Assembly: GCA_032871835.1 (NCBI GenBank)
Contig: CM065301.1
Location: forward strand, 78,338,069-78,402,068
Length of the DNA: 64,000 bases
Source: Dipteronia dyeriana
Lineage: Eukaryota; Streptophyta; Magnoliopsida; Sapindales; Sapindaceae
Direction of reading: 5' to 3'
Part shown: positions 23,640 to 36,599 of the stretch, in pieces
How positions within the stretch are numbered: the first letter of the stretch is position 1
How the letters are laid out: the number at the start of each line of letters is the position of its first letter
Program-made: the position numbers and the translations under genes
The notes under the pieces: generated by a model
What the model saw: the letters and a program-made list of their open reading frames with translations, nothing else
Database searches by the model: none
Told to the model about the DNA's origin: nothing

Positions 23640-24885
23640 CCGCCAGATGGTTGGATGACTCAGTTAAAAAGGTTCCTGGAAGATGGCGTGCTCCTGAAAA
23701 ATCCCTTACAAGCAAAACGTATCAGGTATAGATCAACAAGGTACACATTGGATGGAGGAGAACTATACAGAAGGGGGTATTCCTGAACACTCCAAAGATG
23801 TGTGTCAGAGGAGGATGCATATCGGATATTACAGGAAATCCATGGAGGAGTTTGCGGAAACCATACTGGGGGTAAAAGTTTGGCACACAAGGTACTCATG
23901 CAATGCTATTATTGGCCTACTCTGTTCTCAGATGCACAGTAGTGTTCGGAAAGTTGCAATACTTGCCAAAGGATTGCTAATGACATCCGATAACCCCCTG
24001 AGCAACTCAGAAACCTCACATCCCCATGGCCATTTGCCATGTGGGGTTTGGATTTAATCGGCCCAATGCCAGTAGGAATAGGGGGTGGAGCAAAGTATGT
24101 CATAGTAGCCGTTGACTATTTCACGAAGTGGGTAGAAGCTGAAGCATTGGTGCATATCACATAAGCAAACACCACAAATTTCGTGAAAAAGAATATACTT
24201 TATAGGTTTGGAGTCCCAAACACATAATCACTGACAATGTTCGATAACCTGAAATTCAGACAGCTGTGTAAAGAATACCAGATTGCCAATTACTATGCCA
24301 CACCTGTCCACCCTCAAACAAATGGGCAGGTCGAAGCAGTGAAAAAAATCATCAAGCACACAATCAAAGCAAAGCTAGATGCTAAGAAAGGAAGCTGGAT
24401 TGAAAAGCTCTCTGAAGTTATATGGGCATATCGGACAACAACAAGAACGTCAACTGGAGAGACTCCATAAACTTTAGCGTTTGGAACAGAAGATGTTATC
24501 CCTATATAAACGTCATATACGTCACCCCGGGTCAGGTTATATGATGAAGATTAGAATGTTGATATGATATTACAAAGTCTAGATGAGCTAGAAGAGAAAA
24601 GAGAGAAATCCCGAATATGGAATATGGCATATCAGCAAAGAGTAACCCGCCACTATAACTCTCATGTTCGGGTCAGGAAATTCCAGCTAGGAGACCTGGT
24701 ACTCAGGCAGGTGTCATTAAACATAAAAAATAAGGCTGCAGGTTCCCTGACTGATAAGTGGGAAGGCCCGTACAAAGTCGAAGGAGTAGCTGGCCATGGA
24801 GCATATTGGATTGCATGACCCAATGGAGGGGTTTTACCTCGACCATGCAATGCCCAATATCTGAAGATTTTCTATCCTTAAATTA
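23640..24885 (+). pseudogene. Tat integrase
   Basis: The N-terminal zinc domain is readable in pieces (GNHTGGKSLAHKVL, CYYWPTL, CNTCQ) at 23840-23970. The core follows: MWGLDLIGPMPVG with the first Asp near 24050, VAVDYFTKWVEAEA, TDN near 24231 immediately followed by a frameshift, and HPQTNGQVEAVKK with the Glu near 24331. The C-terminal domain has HYNSHVRVRKFQLGDLV and KWEGPYKVEG. Integrase inserts the cDNA into the genome. At least six stops and several shifts inactivate it. It is directly comparable with the fragment at 1-530. Confidence 0.85.
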
Positions 24886-25429
24886 TTTTTTGTTCTTTTT
24901 TCTAGTCAGGACAATTTTAGTTAGGATTAAATATTAGCTGTGGAATTTAAAACTTTGTTGATTTTGCAGTTATGAATAAAAAATCAAACTCGGGATTTCT
25001 GAAAGATAAAAGCATCAAACTCGGGATTTCTAAAAGAAAGCATATGATAATAACATATGGAAGACAAGCATAATAATAAAAACATGCAAATAGAATACTC
25101 AGGACCATTAATTCCCGAATGAGCGGAGAAGCTCGAAGAAGCATGCCAGCCGAGCAAGGTCAAATGACCTTAGCAAAAAGGAAAACCCGATGCACCAGCT
25201 CGGGACGCTATCGGAAAAAAATTCAGTGAAATGCGTAGCCGTGTTAAGCAATTCAAGAAGCTTAACAATTCGGCAAAACCCTTACGCATAAAAATTGGGG
25301 AGACGTCCTCGGTAATGCATAAGGACTCGAACATATGATCATGGTGAGCCTTGATGCAATGTTCGGGTAGCAACAGTGTATGAAACACAAGTATAAACCT
25401 ACTTGCCTGTTTTAAGATGACTCGGTTAA

Positions 25430-25812
25430 TAATACTAGCCAATTTAATAAGATACTTGGCAAAAAGATTGCAAGAGCCAATTTAATAAGATACTTGACAT
25501 TAAAATTATTCGGGTGACAACAGGTTTAATAAGATACTTGGTAAAGTTACCCGAACATCAAAGTTAGCCAGTTTAATAAAATACTTGGCATTAAAATTAT
25601 TCGGGTGACAACCGGTTTAATAAGATACTCGGTGAAGTTACCCGAACATCAGAGTTAGCCAGTTTAATAAGATACTTGGTATGAAGATTGCAACAGCCAG
25701 TTTAATAAGATACTTGGCGTTAAAAATTACAGGGAATAAAATCGGTTTAATAAGATACTCGGTTAAGTTACTTGAAAGTCAAAAATAGATGGTTTAATAA
25801 GATACTCAGCAA
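25430..25812 (+). repeat. Nine-copy interspersed repeat with dyad symmetry
   Basis: The core TTTAATAA(G/A)ATACT occurs nine times, 35-60 bp apart. Most copies are framed as GCCAGTTTAATAAGATACTT followed by GGC, so the ends GCCA/TGGC can pair. Copies alternate between a CAG..TTGGC form and a CGG..TCGGT form, giving an approximate higher-order unit. The array lies between the 3' ends of the convergent pol and antisense genes; two copies sit at the same place in Tat copy 1. Confidence 0.85.
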
Positions 25813-26099
25813 CAAGAGTCAAAGAAGAAATTTCGTGAGCAATGAAATCATTTAAAAACCACTCGGTTCAGAATCTACTCGGAATTTTATTGATCATTCA
25901 AAAGAATGGTTACAAAGTTCTTTTACAAAAGAATTATTACAAAGAATTATTAGTCTATAAAAAATCCTATCTAAGCTCTCCACTCCTTCATCTGAGTTCG
26001 AAGAGATTCCAAGGACCGATCCACATGATGTTTGATCTACAACTCCCAGTTGGTTCAAGCCTTCTCAGTTGCCCTATTCTTAACTTTGAAGAACTCACC

Positions 26100-26782
26100 A
26101 ACTGAAACTAGCCCTCGTTGAAACTCCTGAAGGAAAATAGCGTCATAGGCAGGGGATATTTTAAAACGATCAACCCTGGACTTCAAGATCCAGTCTAGCC
26201 TCTTTAGATAGGGATTCGACTGTTAGAGCTTCGCGTTCCAAGTCATCGATCTTCTGTTCGTATGCCGACTTGGACTGCTCCGCTTCCTACTCGGCCTTGA
26301 GCATTGATTTTTGGGCAGAAGATAATAAGTTTTGAAGTGATGTAGCCTTCTCTTCTACCGAAAAAGCCATCTCCTCGACCTCCATCTGCTTTGCCAGATA
26401 GTGGTCGGTAAAAACTTGGGCAGAACCAACCTCTTGTTGATAAGCCGTTTCGACCTGAGCACGGTAATCCTCACTTTCCTTCAGCTGAGCTTCGAGGTGC
26501 CTTATTCTATCAGCTTGATGTTGTTGCATCTGAACCAGCTCAGCGAACTCGACCACCATCTGCAAAGGAGCACAATTAAAAACCTGGCAAACAAGCAAAG
26601 CAATTGAAGAAGTCAATGATAACTTACGTAAGATGCACCATTGAAAAAATTCTGAAGATGGTCTGTCAAAGAGCCATCCAGAAAACAGCTCCAGCGGTCA
26701 TCCCCGATGAAAGCCCGACCAGATGACATCTCCCGCAGCATATCCTGGGAAGAAGGATGTGAAGGCCCTAGATCTTCAACCT

Positions 26783-26823
<41 letters not shown>

Positions 26824-27877
26824 CTCTATTCGGCTCCGAAGCCTCTGCATCCGCAGACGCTCCAACATCAACACTCGGGGGAATCTCAACCACAATATCT
26901 TTATCACTATAGTCGATAAATGAGACCACACGAGGGACTTTGAGAGGACGAGTTGGAGAGCTGACTGACTTCCGCTTCTCAGCCTGAGAACGGTGAAAGC
27001 TGAGATCAGCAGCCAGATCTTCCTGAACATCGTCCCGAAAAGACTCAAAAAATTCGGGACCTATTGGTACTTGTCCCGCGGAGGTATTACCTCCATCACC
27101 GGCGTCAGACCGCTCGGCAGGCTCTTCACCAGGACCTTCACTCTGCCCTTGCTCGTCGCCAGGCAATTGAGTATCGGTCGGGCCACTCGGACCACTAGTC
27201 TCCTCAGCGGTCGGTTGAACGACGTCCTCATGGACATATTCGGGAACTTGCTCTTCAACCGCATCAGTTTCCTCGTCGGACTCAGGCGGGGCGATGTCTT
27301 CATTGCTCTGATGAGAAGCTTCTTTTCGGCTCACCTGAAGAATTGACTTCACTTGATGAGCCTGAAGATTGCAGAAGATTTCCGTATCGTACACTTAGAA
27401 GAAAAAAGGAACCGCGTCAGAATACAAAGCAAAAATTAACAATGAAAAGAAAAAGGTTGTAAAAATCACTTACATCGTCTGCGGTAGCCCGAAATCTGTT
27501 TGAAGAAGCCGAACTCTATCATCTTCGCCTCAGTAAAGAGATAAGTCTTGCTCCTCTTTTTCAAAATGCGAATAGCTTCCCAAGCAAGTATGGTCAGCTC
27601 AGTATCGTTGTAATCAATTTTCTTCTTGTTCCATCCTTCGTAGAGGTGCCATGTGATTAGAAACATTAGATTTAGAACTAGATGAAGAATCAGAATTGGA
27701 TATATGACTAAAAGTGACGTCAGGATGAAGCCCAGAAATATTAACTTCTAAAAATGGAGGTTCATCAGCAGGAATTTCCCCCAGTAATCTTCTAATGCAG
27801 GAAACCAACTGGAAATCCCCACGATCTAATACATCAAGAGCAATATTAAAAATTCGATGACGGGAAGATGGCTCCAT
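26100..27877 (-). pseudogene. Tat antisense accessory gene (aORF), copy 2, internally deleted
   Basis: It starts at ATG 27877-27875 (MEPSSRHRIFNIALDVLDRG), closely matching the other copy, with a Ser-rich run near residues 60-75. At about 27657 the text jumps to WHLYEGWNKKKIDYND, leaving out about 740 bp that encode the Transposase_28-like core, and the join changes frame. Introns inferred by comparison are 27473-27394 (80 nt, GTAAGT, phase 1) and 26627-26560 (68 nt, GTAAGT...GCAG, phase 0); splicing joins the flanking frames. The middle exon encodes an acidic region with SFHRSQAEKRKS and RVVSFIDYSDKD and a poly-Pro run from the G tract. The last exon is coiled coil (MVVEFAELVQMQQ...). Stops occur near 26286 and 26180. 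Function unknown. Confidence 0.7.
26784..26821 (+). repeat. Poly-G tract (38 G), poly-Pro in the antisense gene
   Basis: An uninterrupted run of 38 G. On the minus strand it encodes about 12-13 prolines within the acidic linker of the antisense gene; the run at this spot in the other copy is only GGGGGGGG (about 2345-2352) and not at the same residue. Confidence 0.9.
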
Positions 27878-28375
27878 TAAACCTTGAATGAAATTTGATG
27901 CAAGATCTTTAACGGAGAATTGCGACCTTTTGCGTAAAGAAATCTGGGTTTGAGAAATTGTTTCTGCTGAAAATTGTTGAAAATGAACTAACGATGTCTC
28001 TTAGTGAAGAATTTAAAGAGATGATAGCACGAAACCCTAAGATCTCAAGGCGGGAAAAAACGATGATGAGGTTTGATGACGCAGGCGGCGCACGTGGAAA
28101 CACGTAGGTCGTTTATCATAAATGATATCGAAAAATGAAAAGGCAAGGGACACGTGTTAAAAAGAGAACTGGCTTTCACCGTCAGAACTCCAAAACGTCG
28201 CCATCGTTAAAGATTTTGCGTGAGGAGGCAAATCGAATATTTACAGGGTCACCATTAAGACACGTCATTATGACAAGACATTTACTCGGGCATTGAAAAG
28301 ATATTGAAAAACTAATTAAAATACTTTTTTGCCCAAAATAAAACCCTGTTCGGCAAAAATATTTTAAGGGAGTAT
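27878..28375. other. Upstream region of the antisense gene and polypurine tract
   Basis: No gene. The left part should contain the antisense gene promoter. The right end ATTTTAAGGGAGTAT (28361-28375) is the polypurine-tract position next to the 3' LTR. Confidence 0.5.
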
Positions 28376-29187
28376 TGTCATATGCGAATTTTATCGTAAG
28401 TACACGTCATCTTCAAAGAGGATGAATTGTCAGGTGGACATTCGAATAGGCATTCAGAAAATATCCCACAAGACATCACCGAAAAAGCGAAAACCCGAAT
28501 AAGCAGATGCTGAACAAAACATGCTCAGGGTCAATCGATGTCATATACTACTCGGGATCAGTTAATGACACTCGGGGTTGGTTAACTGACATTTCTACTC
28601 GGGATCAAATAATGTTACTCGGGACCAGCTGGTATTGTCCTTACTCGGGACAAACATGATGAAAACTGAATAAAAGTCCAGTGCATAGCTCACATGGATC
28701 AAGTCATTAAAATGCACGAAGATATCCATATCGAAAAGGAATCCCAATAAGAACAGAATATTAAATAGAAAAAGTTTTCAATCAGGCAACAACTTTATTT
28801 CTTCAAAAAGACTATGCTCCTATAAGGAAATAAGTCCTAATTGGATAACCTTATTAAAGTCCCATTCGATCTCAAAACAAGACTCCAAAACAGGAAAGAA
28901 GACAATCAGCTTCAAGCAAGTAAATAATTGTAATTAAATACAAAGATCTTCTATTACTTGTACAAAGCAGATTAGGGTTCTATAAACATATAAATAGACC
29001 CATAATCTCGCCAAAAAATATATACAGCATTCATAGAAAAATACAGAGAGAAAAAAGAGAGATCGAGAGCTTGTATTATTATAATTTCATAGTGGATTTT
29101 GGCTTGGTTGATCATTCAACCACCCGTGGACGTTTCTCCGGTCATTGGAGTTTTACCACGTAAAAAACTTGTGTCTGTTTATTTTCT

Positions 29188-29226
<39 letters not shown>

Positions 29227-29289
29227 AAATCACAGCTGAAATTCAATCCTTGTTGGCTTTTCTTATACGTCTAGAAATCAACGTCAACA
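28376..29289 (+). repeat. 3' LTR of Tat copy 2
   Basis: 914 bp, 20 bp longer than the 5' LTR. The whole difference is accounted for by (TC)16 at 29191-29222 against (TC)6 in the 5' LTR. It ends GTCAACA followed by ACTAT. Confidence 0.95.
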
Positions 29290-29352
29290 ACTATCTATGT
29301 GCATTTTTCTCTATTTTCACATCTAAGCATTTTAGTTTTGTTATGGTATGTC

Positions 29353-29807
29353 CAGGCTCGGCTCTAAGGGGAGCCTAGTGAGGCGACCGCCTAGGACCCC
29401 TGATCTATAAGGGCTCCTAAAATAAGAAAAAAAAATGATTTTACATATAATCCTTATATATGAACTGATAAACCCATAAAAATGTGTTTACAAAAATCCA
29501 CTGAACATCTATTTTTTTTCAAACTAATAAACCTATAAAATGAGTTCAAAATAGGCTCACTAAACATATTTCTTTTTAAGAAGCCCATAAATTATAAAAC
29601 TTAATTATTAGTATGTGTTGAATACTTAAATCATAATCTCAATAATAATTATCTTTTATATATTAAAAAAAACGGTATAACACTTTTATTATATTGATAT
29701 TTATAAATATTTATTAGAGAAAAAATATATAGTAAACGTGAATAAAGTATCGAGTGATTCATTTTTTATACTTCGTCTCGGACCCCGAAATCTCATGGTC
29801 AGCCCTA
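29353..29807. mobile_element. hAT-type MITE (455 bp)
   Basis: It is flanked by a perfect 8-bp duplication GGTATGTC (29345-29352 and 29808-29815). The ends are CAGGCTCGGCTCTAAGGGG on the left and, in reverse, TAGGGCTGACCATGAGATTT on the right, a weak terminal inverted repeat. The interior is AT-rich and non-coding. Confidence 0.75.
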
Positions 29808-29884
29808 GGTATGTCATTAATTAGTATTTGTGGAGTGAAAAAATAGTGTATTGATGAAGAACGAAATTTGATTTCAATTTTTAG

Positions 29885-30065
29885 AAAATTCACATTTTGG
29901 CTTGTAAAATTTCAATCTATAAATGGTGTATAAATTTCCATTTATAACTTGCGTGTAAAATCTCTTTTATAACTGGCATGTAAATTCAATTTGTAATGGG
30001 CGTATAAAATTTCATTACTAACTAGCTTGTAAAATTCAATTTATATTTAGCATGTACAATATATT
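29885..30065 (+). repeat. Degenerate about 29-bp minisatellite
   Basis: Six to seven imperfect units of the form TTTATAACTGGC(G/A)TGTAAAAT, for example at 29940, 29967, 29996 and 30024. The function is unknown; the units resemble those at 50.9-51.06 kb. Confidence 0.6.
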
Positions 30066-33000
30066 ATAACTAGCAAAAGAGATGGGTATTTATACCCTGT
30101 TTTGAGTCCAATTCATCTAAACCGCACCGTAAAGCACTAGTTGGATTATGACAATGTTAAAATTCAAGTCGCCCCGCTACTGTATACGGTATATAAAAAT
30201 GAAAAAGCAAAAGAAAGAGGATTCTACTTTACAAAAGCATCGTCCTTGAATTGTTGTCAATTAAAGTTATCCTCAACCTTAAAGCAAAATTAAAAGCCTA
30301 ATCATGACTCTTAAATGATATATTGACAAGTTAAGTTAATTAATCTTTTTTGAAATATCTTAACATTATCTTCCTTAAATTCCATGCCAAAGAAAAAAGA
30401 AAACCCACAAATGCGGCCAACCTTTAACTCTGACCCTCTCCTCAAACGACATAATGGGAATAGATCTATGATAATTACCACACACACATACACACACAAA
30501 AAAGAAATTCTATTATGATATTTCTATTGTGATCTTTCAACACTTTACCGTTTCGGAGTCAAAAGAGGTGACACTAAAATATGATTTCTGAATAATCTTT
30601 ATCCTTGATACCTCTTTTTTGAGGTAATGAAGTCAAGTTGAACATACGAGGAAAATATTTTAGAAACTCTTGAATTTGTAAGAAGTGTGACTATTTGCTT
30701 TTGAAAAATTAGAAAAAAAAAATGAAAAAATGAATTGTGTTAAAGTGTTTAAAAAAAATGTTATTATGATACAATTACGGGTGACAATATTTTTGATATA
30801 ATATAGATAAAAAGGGATTTAAATTTTAGAAAATATAACTAATTAAATGTTTCAGGTTTGAATCCATCAAAACACAACCTCCTAAAAGTAATTTTATACA
30901 ATATGAATTTGGAGTTGATTTGATCAACTAAGATTGTGATTTTGGGATGCGTTGATATTGGTCCGGTAGTAAACCATTCACATCTGTATCACGATTACGA
31001 TTCGAGTCTTTCTTGTCCCTACAAAATCTCGAATTTATATAATATTTTAAAAAATATTGTGATTTTGGAAAACAATTAATTAAACAGATTGAAATAAATA
31101 AAATATATATAATAAGTAATGCAACAACCCTAGAGACAATCCTCGTTCCCACCAGGGGGAGTAAGGATTTCTATTATAGTATTTTATTTTTTCCTTTAGT
31201 CTCTCTCTAGTTTAGTGACACATGTAGATATAAAAGAAATTACATGTTCAACATTTATTCATGATTTTTCCTCTTATGCAAGCAAGTGTTTTAATCTTTT
31301 AAAAAAAAACTAGGAAAACAAATGACAATCAAGTGTTTCAATCTTGGATTTGAATTCTCCGTAGATCTGATATTTTTCCTAACCCTTTTAAAGCATGTGA
31401 TTAGTTGATAAAATAGTTGTAGAAACTAATCACATCTTAACCGTATATTCATTGTAATGTTTATATGTCATGAGATTATATGAGGTAATAAGGAAAAAGA
31501 TAAGACCAGTAGAGGATCCAAATTCTTCGGTTTTAAGAATAAAAAAATCTAGGAAAACAACTGACAATGGAATCAAAATATCTTATTTATTGTATTTTGA
31601 TGTCGAAATCATATAATGATGTTCTTAAACTAATTTTGAATAAGCAATTATATGTCCGAAAACACTACAAACATGATCTGTCTTCTAATAAGACAGAAGA
31701 AAGCAAGTTGAAGTCATATATATAAAGTACAAGAATAATTAATCATGTAATTAGACTGCCTTTCCAATTCATTAATTATTAGTTAATTATGTGCCTAATT
31801 CTGTAGCTATAGGAGACTTTTAGCCTTTTAGGCCACAGGACCAACCTCTTGTGCTTTTCTTTTTATCTTGTTGATAATATGCTACTTGACTGCATAATTG
31901 CAATTGATCCACAAGCCTCAAATATAAGTATATTCTGCTTCAGGATTTTATTGCTTTACAAGTTTGTTTAAATTTTGAAAGATTATGGTTGAAATTGCTC
32001 CCATGGAAATCAAAATGAAATCACATGAGAGTAGAGAGTAATTGTTAGACCTAAAAATTTAAATTCTAAGTTTATAGGACCATAGTATTTAAGACATAAG
32101 TTGATGAGATTTATGTGATGTTAACAAGTCTCCACACGTGTAGGGGTGGAACCCAAAATTTAGGTTTTGAGACCATTATACAAAAACAAAAATTTTAAGG
32201 GGGGCAAAGTGAAAAGAGTTTAATTTTTATTAACAAATTTAAATTTCTTAAAATTCAAAAAAAAAAAAAACTAGGCAGCCCGCTTAGGAAATCCATATAG
32301 AGAGAAAAACTTTTATGGGATAGTTTCATTCACGTGTAAATGGGACCTTTCAATAAAAATATATCATATAGCATTTTGAAATTATATGTTTATGTTCTTA
32401 ATATATATGACACATTTTTACTTGACGATTCCCTATGTGGCAGTGAAGCCATCCCACGCAAATTTTTCTCCCAAGGATGGAAAGAAGATTCAAACACATG
32501 ACTTATGGATTTGATAACAAATCAGTAACCATTTAAGTTTATAGGAAATGATCATATTATAACATTTAAAATATAACTAGTTTGACGAGATTTATGAAAC
32601 ATAAATAGATCAAAGAGGCAAGTCCATTTAAAATAACACGAAAGTATTCCTCATTTTCATAACGGTGATAAGAGATTTGAGTTTCACTATATATATTTTA
32701 TATGAATATGTAAGGAGTTTTTATTTGATTTGTGGAAATAGTTATCCAGACCACACATATATTGACTGATTTTAATACATCCTGATGGTCTTATTGTAAT
32801 AATTATAATGTTTTAAAAATTCCGTTTCAAATTCTGTACCGACTACAACATAATTTGATTCTAAATATCTATAATAATAAACTCTACTCATTTACTTATT
32901 TTACTTTGTAATTTATACTTGAAAAGTCGAAATGGTTGCTAAAATAATTTTCTGCAAACTAGTCTAAGTTTGGAAAGATTAAAAATGGATATACTTAATT

Positions 33001-34130
33001 AGAAGCCATAAACAGTAAAAATTACACACATTTATGTGCCACATGACAACCCATATTGCGCACATAACACATTAATCAACAGTATTACTCTAGATTAATT
33101 GATATCATATTATCTCTTTAACGTTTGATAATTATGATAGAAGTTCTCGGAATTTGGTTTATATAATTATATTTAAATTACATTATCATCATCTAATAAT
33201 ATTAAAAAAAATTCATTGTTTAATTAATTAAAACCAAATTTTCTTTGATGTCATGATTAATAGTCACTTTCACTTTTTAACAAATTCCAATTAAGCAAAC
33301 CATGACATGATTAATCCAATGATTTACTTAGAATGTGGATAATATACAAAAAGGACCGCCATGATTTTCTGTCACGTTAGTGCGCCAGGAAGGGGGAAAA
33401 AAACATAAAAATAAGCTTTTATGATATATATTCATTATTTAAATTTCCTTTTTTCTTTTTTGAATTTTTGAATTTTTGACTTGGCTCCTTCTAATTCATG
33501 ACTTTAATTATGTCTGAGCTATGCCAAATCTACACAAAATAATAAACAATTCTTATCCTGTTGTCCATTGTATGTATCTAATTCTCGGATTTTTAATTCT
33601 CATACATAGTATGTATTTAATGTTTAATTTTTTGAAATAAATTCTATTAATCTAATTACAATTACATAAATTGCAAAGCGAGGAAATAAAAAGAAAAAGG
33701 TCTGAGAGAGAGCAGGAGCACATGAAGAAATACGTGTCAATGGGCCCTCCACATGATGTATTCCACTATGATATGTCATCAATTAGCTAGAAAGCAATAA
33801 TAATAAAAAAAACGCCGAGCTACAAGTCTACAACAACTACCTATCTTTTATTTTATTTTATTTTATGTAGAATACATTTGGTTTGATTACATGTTTCAAG
33901 CATACTAATTCCACACTATGATCTCCACTCCTTAAAATTGGAGTTTTTTTTAAACTATATAAGTTGGTTCAGTGGCTTGTCGTTCGTAACTGGACTATAA
34001 ACTATAAGGTTATAGATTTGTGTTTATCATTCAATTTTAAATCTTGAACTATTGTAATATTTTTTAATTTGTTAGAGTCCTTTTTTTTCTATAAAAATTT
34101 ATCTCTTGAAACGTTTAAAAGGAATTTTTA

Positions 34131-34173
<43 letters not shown>

Positions 34174-35695
34174 ACACATGAATACACATTTATATAAATA
34201 CATAAGGACATTGAATGTGAGAGTGATATACGTAAAACTAATTATTACATCCATATTTTGTTAAAAAATTTAATTATAAAAATAAAAATTTATCAGTAAG
34301 GATAAATTAATTTAATTAAAATAAATTAAATATTATATACACTAATTATATAAATATCTTCAACTATATCTCTTTTATGAAAAAAAAAACTTATGATAGT
34401 TAAACCCTAATTTTTAATATAAACCCTAATTAAACTCTAATCTTATTTCTTCAATATTATAAACAAAGTAATAGAAAAAGAAATTAAGGACTTTTCAAAG
34501 GATTATGATCATACAAAGGTCGATAGTATTTTACCTTTTTTGTGTTTTTCTTTTATGTTCAGTCCTAGATTCTATCAATAAACAACATAAGTTTTTTTTA
34601 TATATATATATATACATAAAAGATAGTTATAGATAGAGTTTTTATTTTTTTTATTTTTTTAAAGATAACTTGTATATAAAAGAATTCGAGATTGAAAATC
34701 TCTTGAGACCATTATAATCAAGTTCAACATCTTTTCTTTTATAAAGCTCATACATTCGAGACATTTCAAATATTAAATTGGACTATCATTATAAGAAGAT
34801 TTAATTTTAAAAATAATATGATTGTTTTTTTTTTTTATAAATTTGATGTGTTAATAATTTAAAAGAGTTTATAAATAAAATGAATATATTTATTTCAATA
34901 AGGGTACTATTGTTATTAAAATTAGTGTTTATAGTAATATTTATTTTTAAAATTTTAGATATATATATATATTTATAAAAATAAATGTAATAATTAATTT
35001 TATGGGTGGTAATCTCACTACACTAATAATAATACATTTCTTTTCAAATGTAGATGGTTTCATATTATTGTTTTTTATGTATAATACAAACTAGGTGTCT
35101 CCTTGTTTGACCTAAATAATTGCTTGCGCTGTTGACAATTGTTCGGATTGTATGACCTTAAATACTTTATCGTGCTTGAATATAAACCGCGCAACCTAAA
35201 TTTATTACTGCAAAAAATCTTGTGACTATGGGTGTGCATGTGCACCAAGTTGGTTGTTATCAGATCGGTAAAGCATCAATCCCCATCACAGCAAACCTAA
35301 GGCTGACCTTAAATTGTCTCCCAAACTCTAATATAAATAAATAAATAAATAAAACAAATCAAAAGCTCCTTTGCAAAAAGGACTGGTAATGACTAATCGC
35401 TGACGGCTTTTTTGGCCAGCAAAGGCCAGGGAATAAAGCTAGGCCGCCCATTCCACCTTCTCGATAGAAAAAGAACCAAACAATACCTTACCTTTTACAC
35501 TTTACATTTTTATTATCTCATATTATTCTTTTATATATATTAGAGAGGGAGAGAGCGAAATTTATTGGAAAGCTAAGAATATTATGGTTATTATTATATA
35601 TAAACAACAGTTATGGATTCCACGTCCCAAAAGTAGAGGACTTTTCTTCCGACCAATTAGGCCTTGCACCACTCTATCGTCCGAAAACGTTTTTA

Positions 35696-35698
<3 letters not shown>
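30066..35698. other. AT-rich intergenic region
   Basis: About 5.6 kb with no coding frame that looks real and no protein motif. It holds simple repeats, (AT)n at 34134-34169 and (AAAT)n near 35331-35355, and scattered poly-T/poly-A. It may contain distal sequence downstream of the glucanase gene, and old unrecognisable transposon DNA. Confidence 0.6.
34134..34169. repeat. (AT)n microsatellite
   Basis: About 18 AT units. Confidence 0.95.

Positions 35699-35775
<77 letters not shown>
35699..35775. repeat. (TA)38 microsatellite
   Basis: An uninterrupted TA run of about 77 bp; it is self-complementary and may extrude as a cruciform. Confidence 0.95.
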
Positions 35776-35778
<3 letters not shown>

Positions 35779-36599
35779 TCCTAAAATGATGAAAAGTAAT
35801 TAAATTCCTAAAACGATGAAAAGTAATTAAATTGAACAACAATCGATTAATTCTATTACAATATTACAGCATAAATATACAATGGAAATTAAAATGAACC
35901 CTATTAGCTCCCTCTCTAAGAAAAAGAAAAAATTAAGCTTGTTTTCTGGTTGAAGCAACACGAATGATGAAGACAGTAATAAGAATGGTCAATTTGTGAT
36001 TGCGGGGAATGTTGTGCTCATTTCAAGTGCTTTTGTTGTTAATAAGTGCTTGTGAAAATGAGGGTACTTTTGGTCTTTTTCAAGGGGTCTTTGATTTTGA
36101 AGTACAAATGTACCCCAAAAGTAAAACCCCATTTTTTCTTTTCTTTTCTTTTCTTACCAAAAAGTAAAATATCTACATGTAACTCTCTCCATTTGATTAA
36201 TATGGTCTTCACATAAAAACTTGCATGGTCAGCAAAAACACAAACATCCAGTACATCAAGCTTTGATATTCCTTCTTTGCATCCTGTATCAAATTGAATA
36301 TTTCCCATTTAAAAAGGGGAAAAATACAAAGTATAAAAGAAAAGAAAAAAAACAAAAATTAGATCATTATTATTCATCAAAGACAATAAAAATTCTTTAC
36401 TATACATAATAATTACAGTAGTAAAAACTTCCAACATATGTACAAACTTTTGCACTTGCATTGATTTCTAATTTTCTATAATACAGTTCCCATTTTTTTT
36501 CGGTTTAAGGTTAAATAATTTGGAGAAAGTTCAGGATGCATCCAATGCACTCGTATCTTTCATCCAAATCACGTCATGTGATACATGATAAAAATAAGA
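35776..36599. other. Region 3' of the glucanase gene
   Basis: Holds the 3' UTR side of the GH17 gene (nearest about 150 bp) and then AT-rich sequence with a (TTTTC)n stretch near 36135-36157. No other gene seen. Confidence 0.5.

Larger units (their letters stand above)
18303..29289 (+). mobile_element. Complete Ty3/gypsy Tat-lineage retrotransposon (Tat copy 2)
   Basis: A 10,987 bp element with TG...CA LTRs (18303-19196 and 28376-29289) and a perfect 5-bp target duplication ACTAT at 18298-18302 and 29290-29294. Gene order on the plus strand is gag, protease, reverse transcriptase, RNase H, a second RNase H and integrase; the second RNase H marks the Tat lineage. A convergent antisense gene lies before the 3' LTR. 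All frames carry stops or shifts, so it cannot move by itself. It inserted about 60 bp right of the G-rich hAT element. Confidence 0.95.

Noticed and set aside
25430..25812. CRISPR-like array of regularly spaced repeats
   Set aside because: Plant nuclear context, degenerate repeats, spacers partly related to each other, inside a retrotransposon.
29145..29378. 77-codon plus-strand frame with a Ser/Leu run
   Set aside because: It is the (TC)16 microsatellite and LTR end read as protein.
35584..35784. 66-codon frame ending in alternating Tyr-Ile
   Set aside because: It is the (TA)38 microsatellite.
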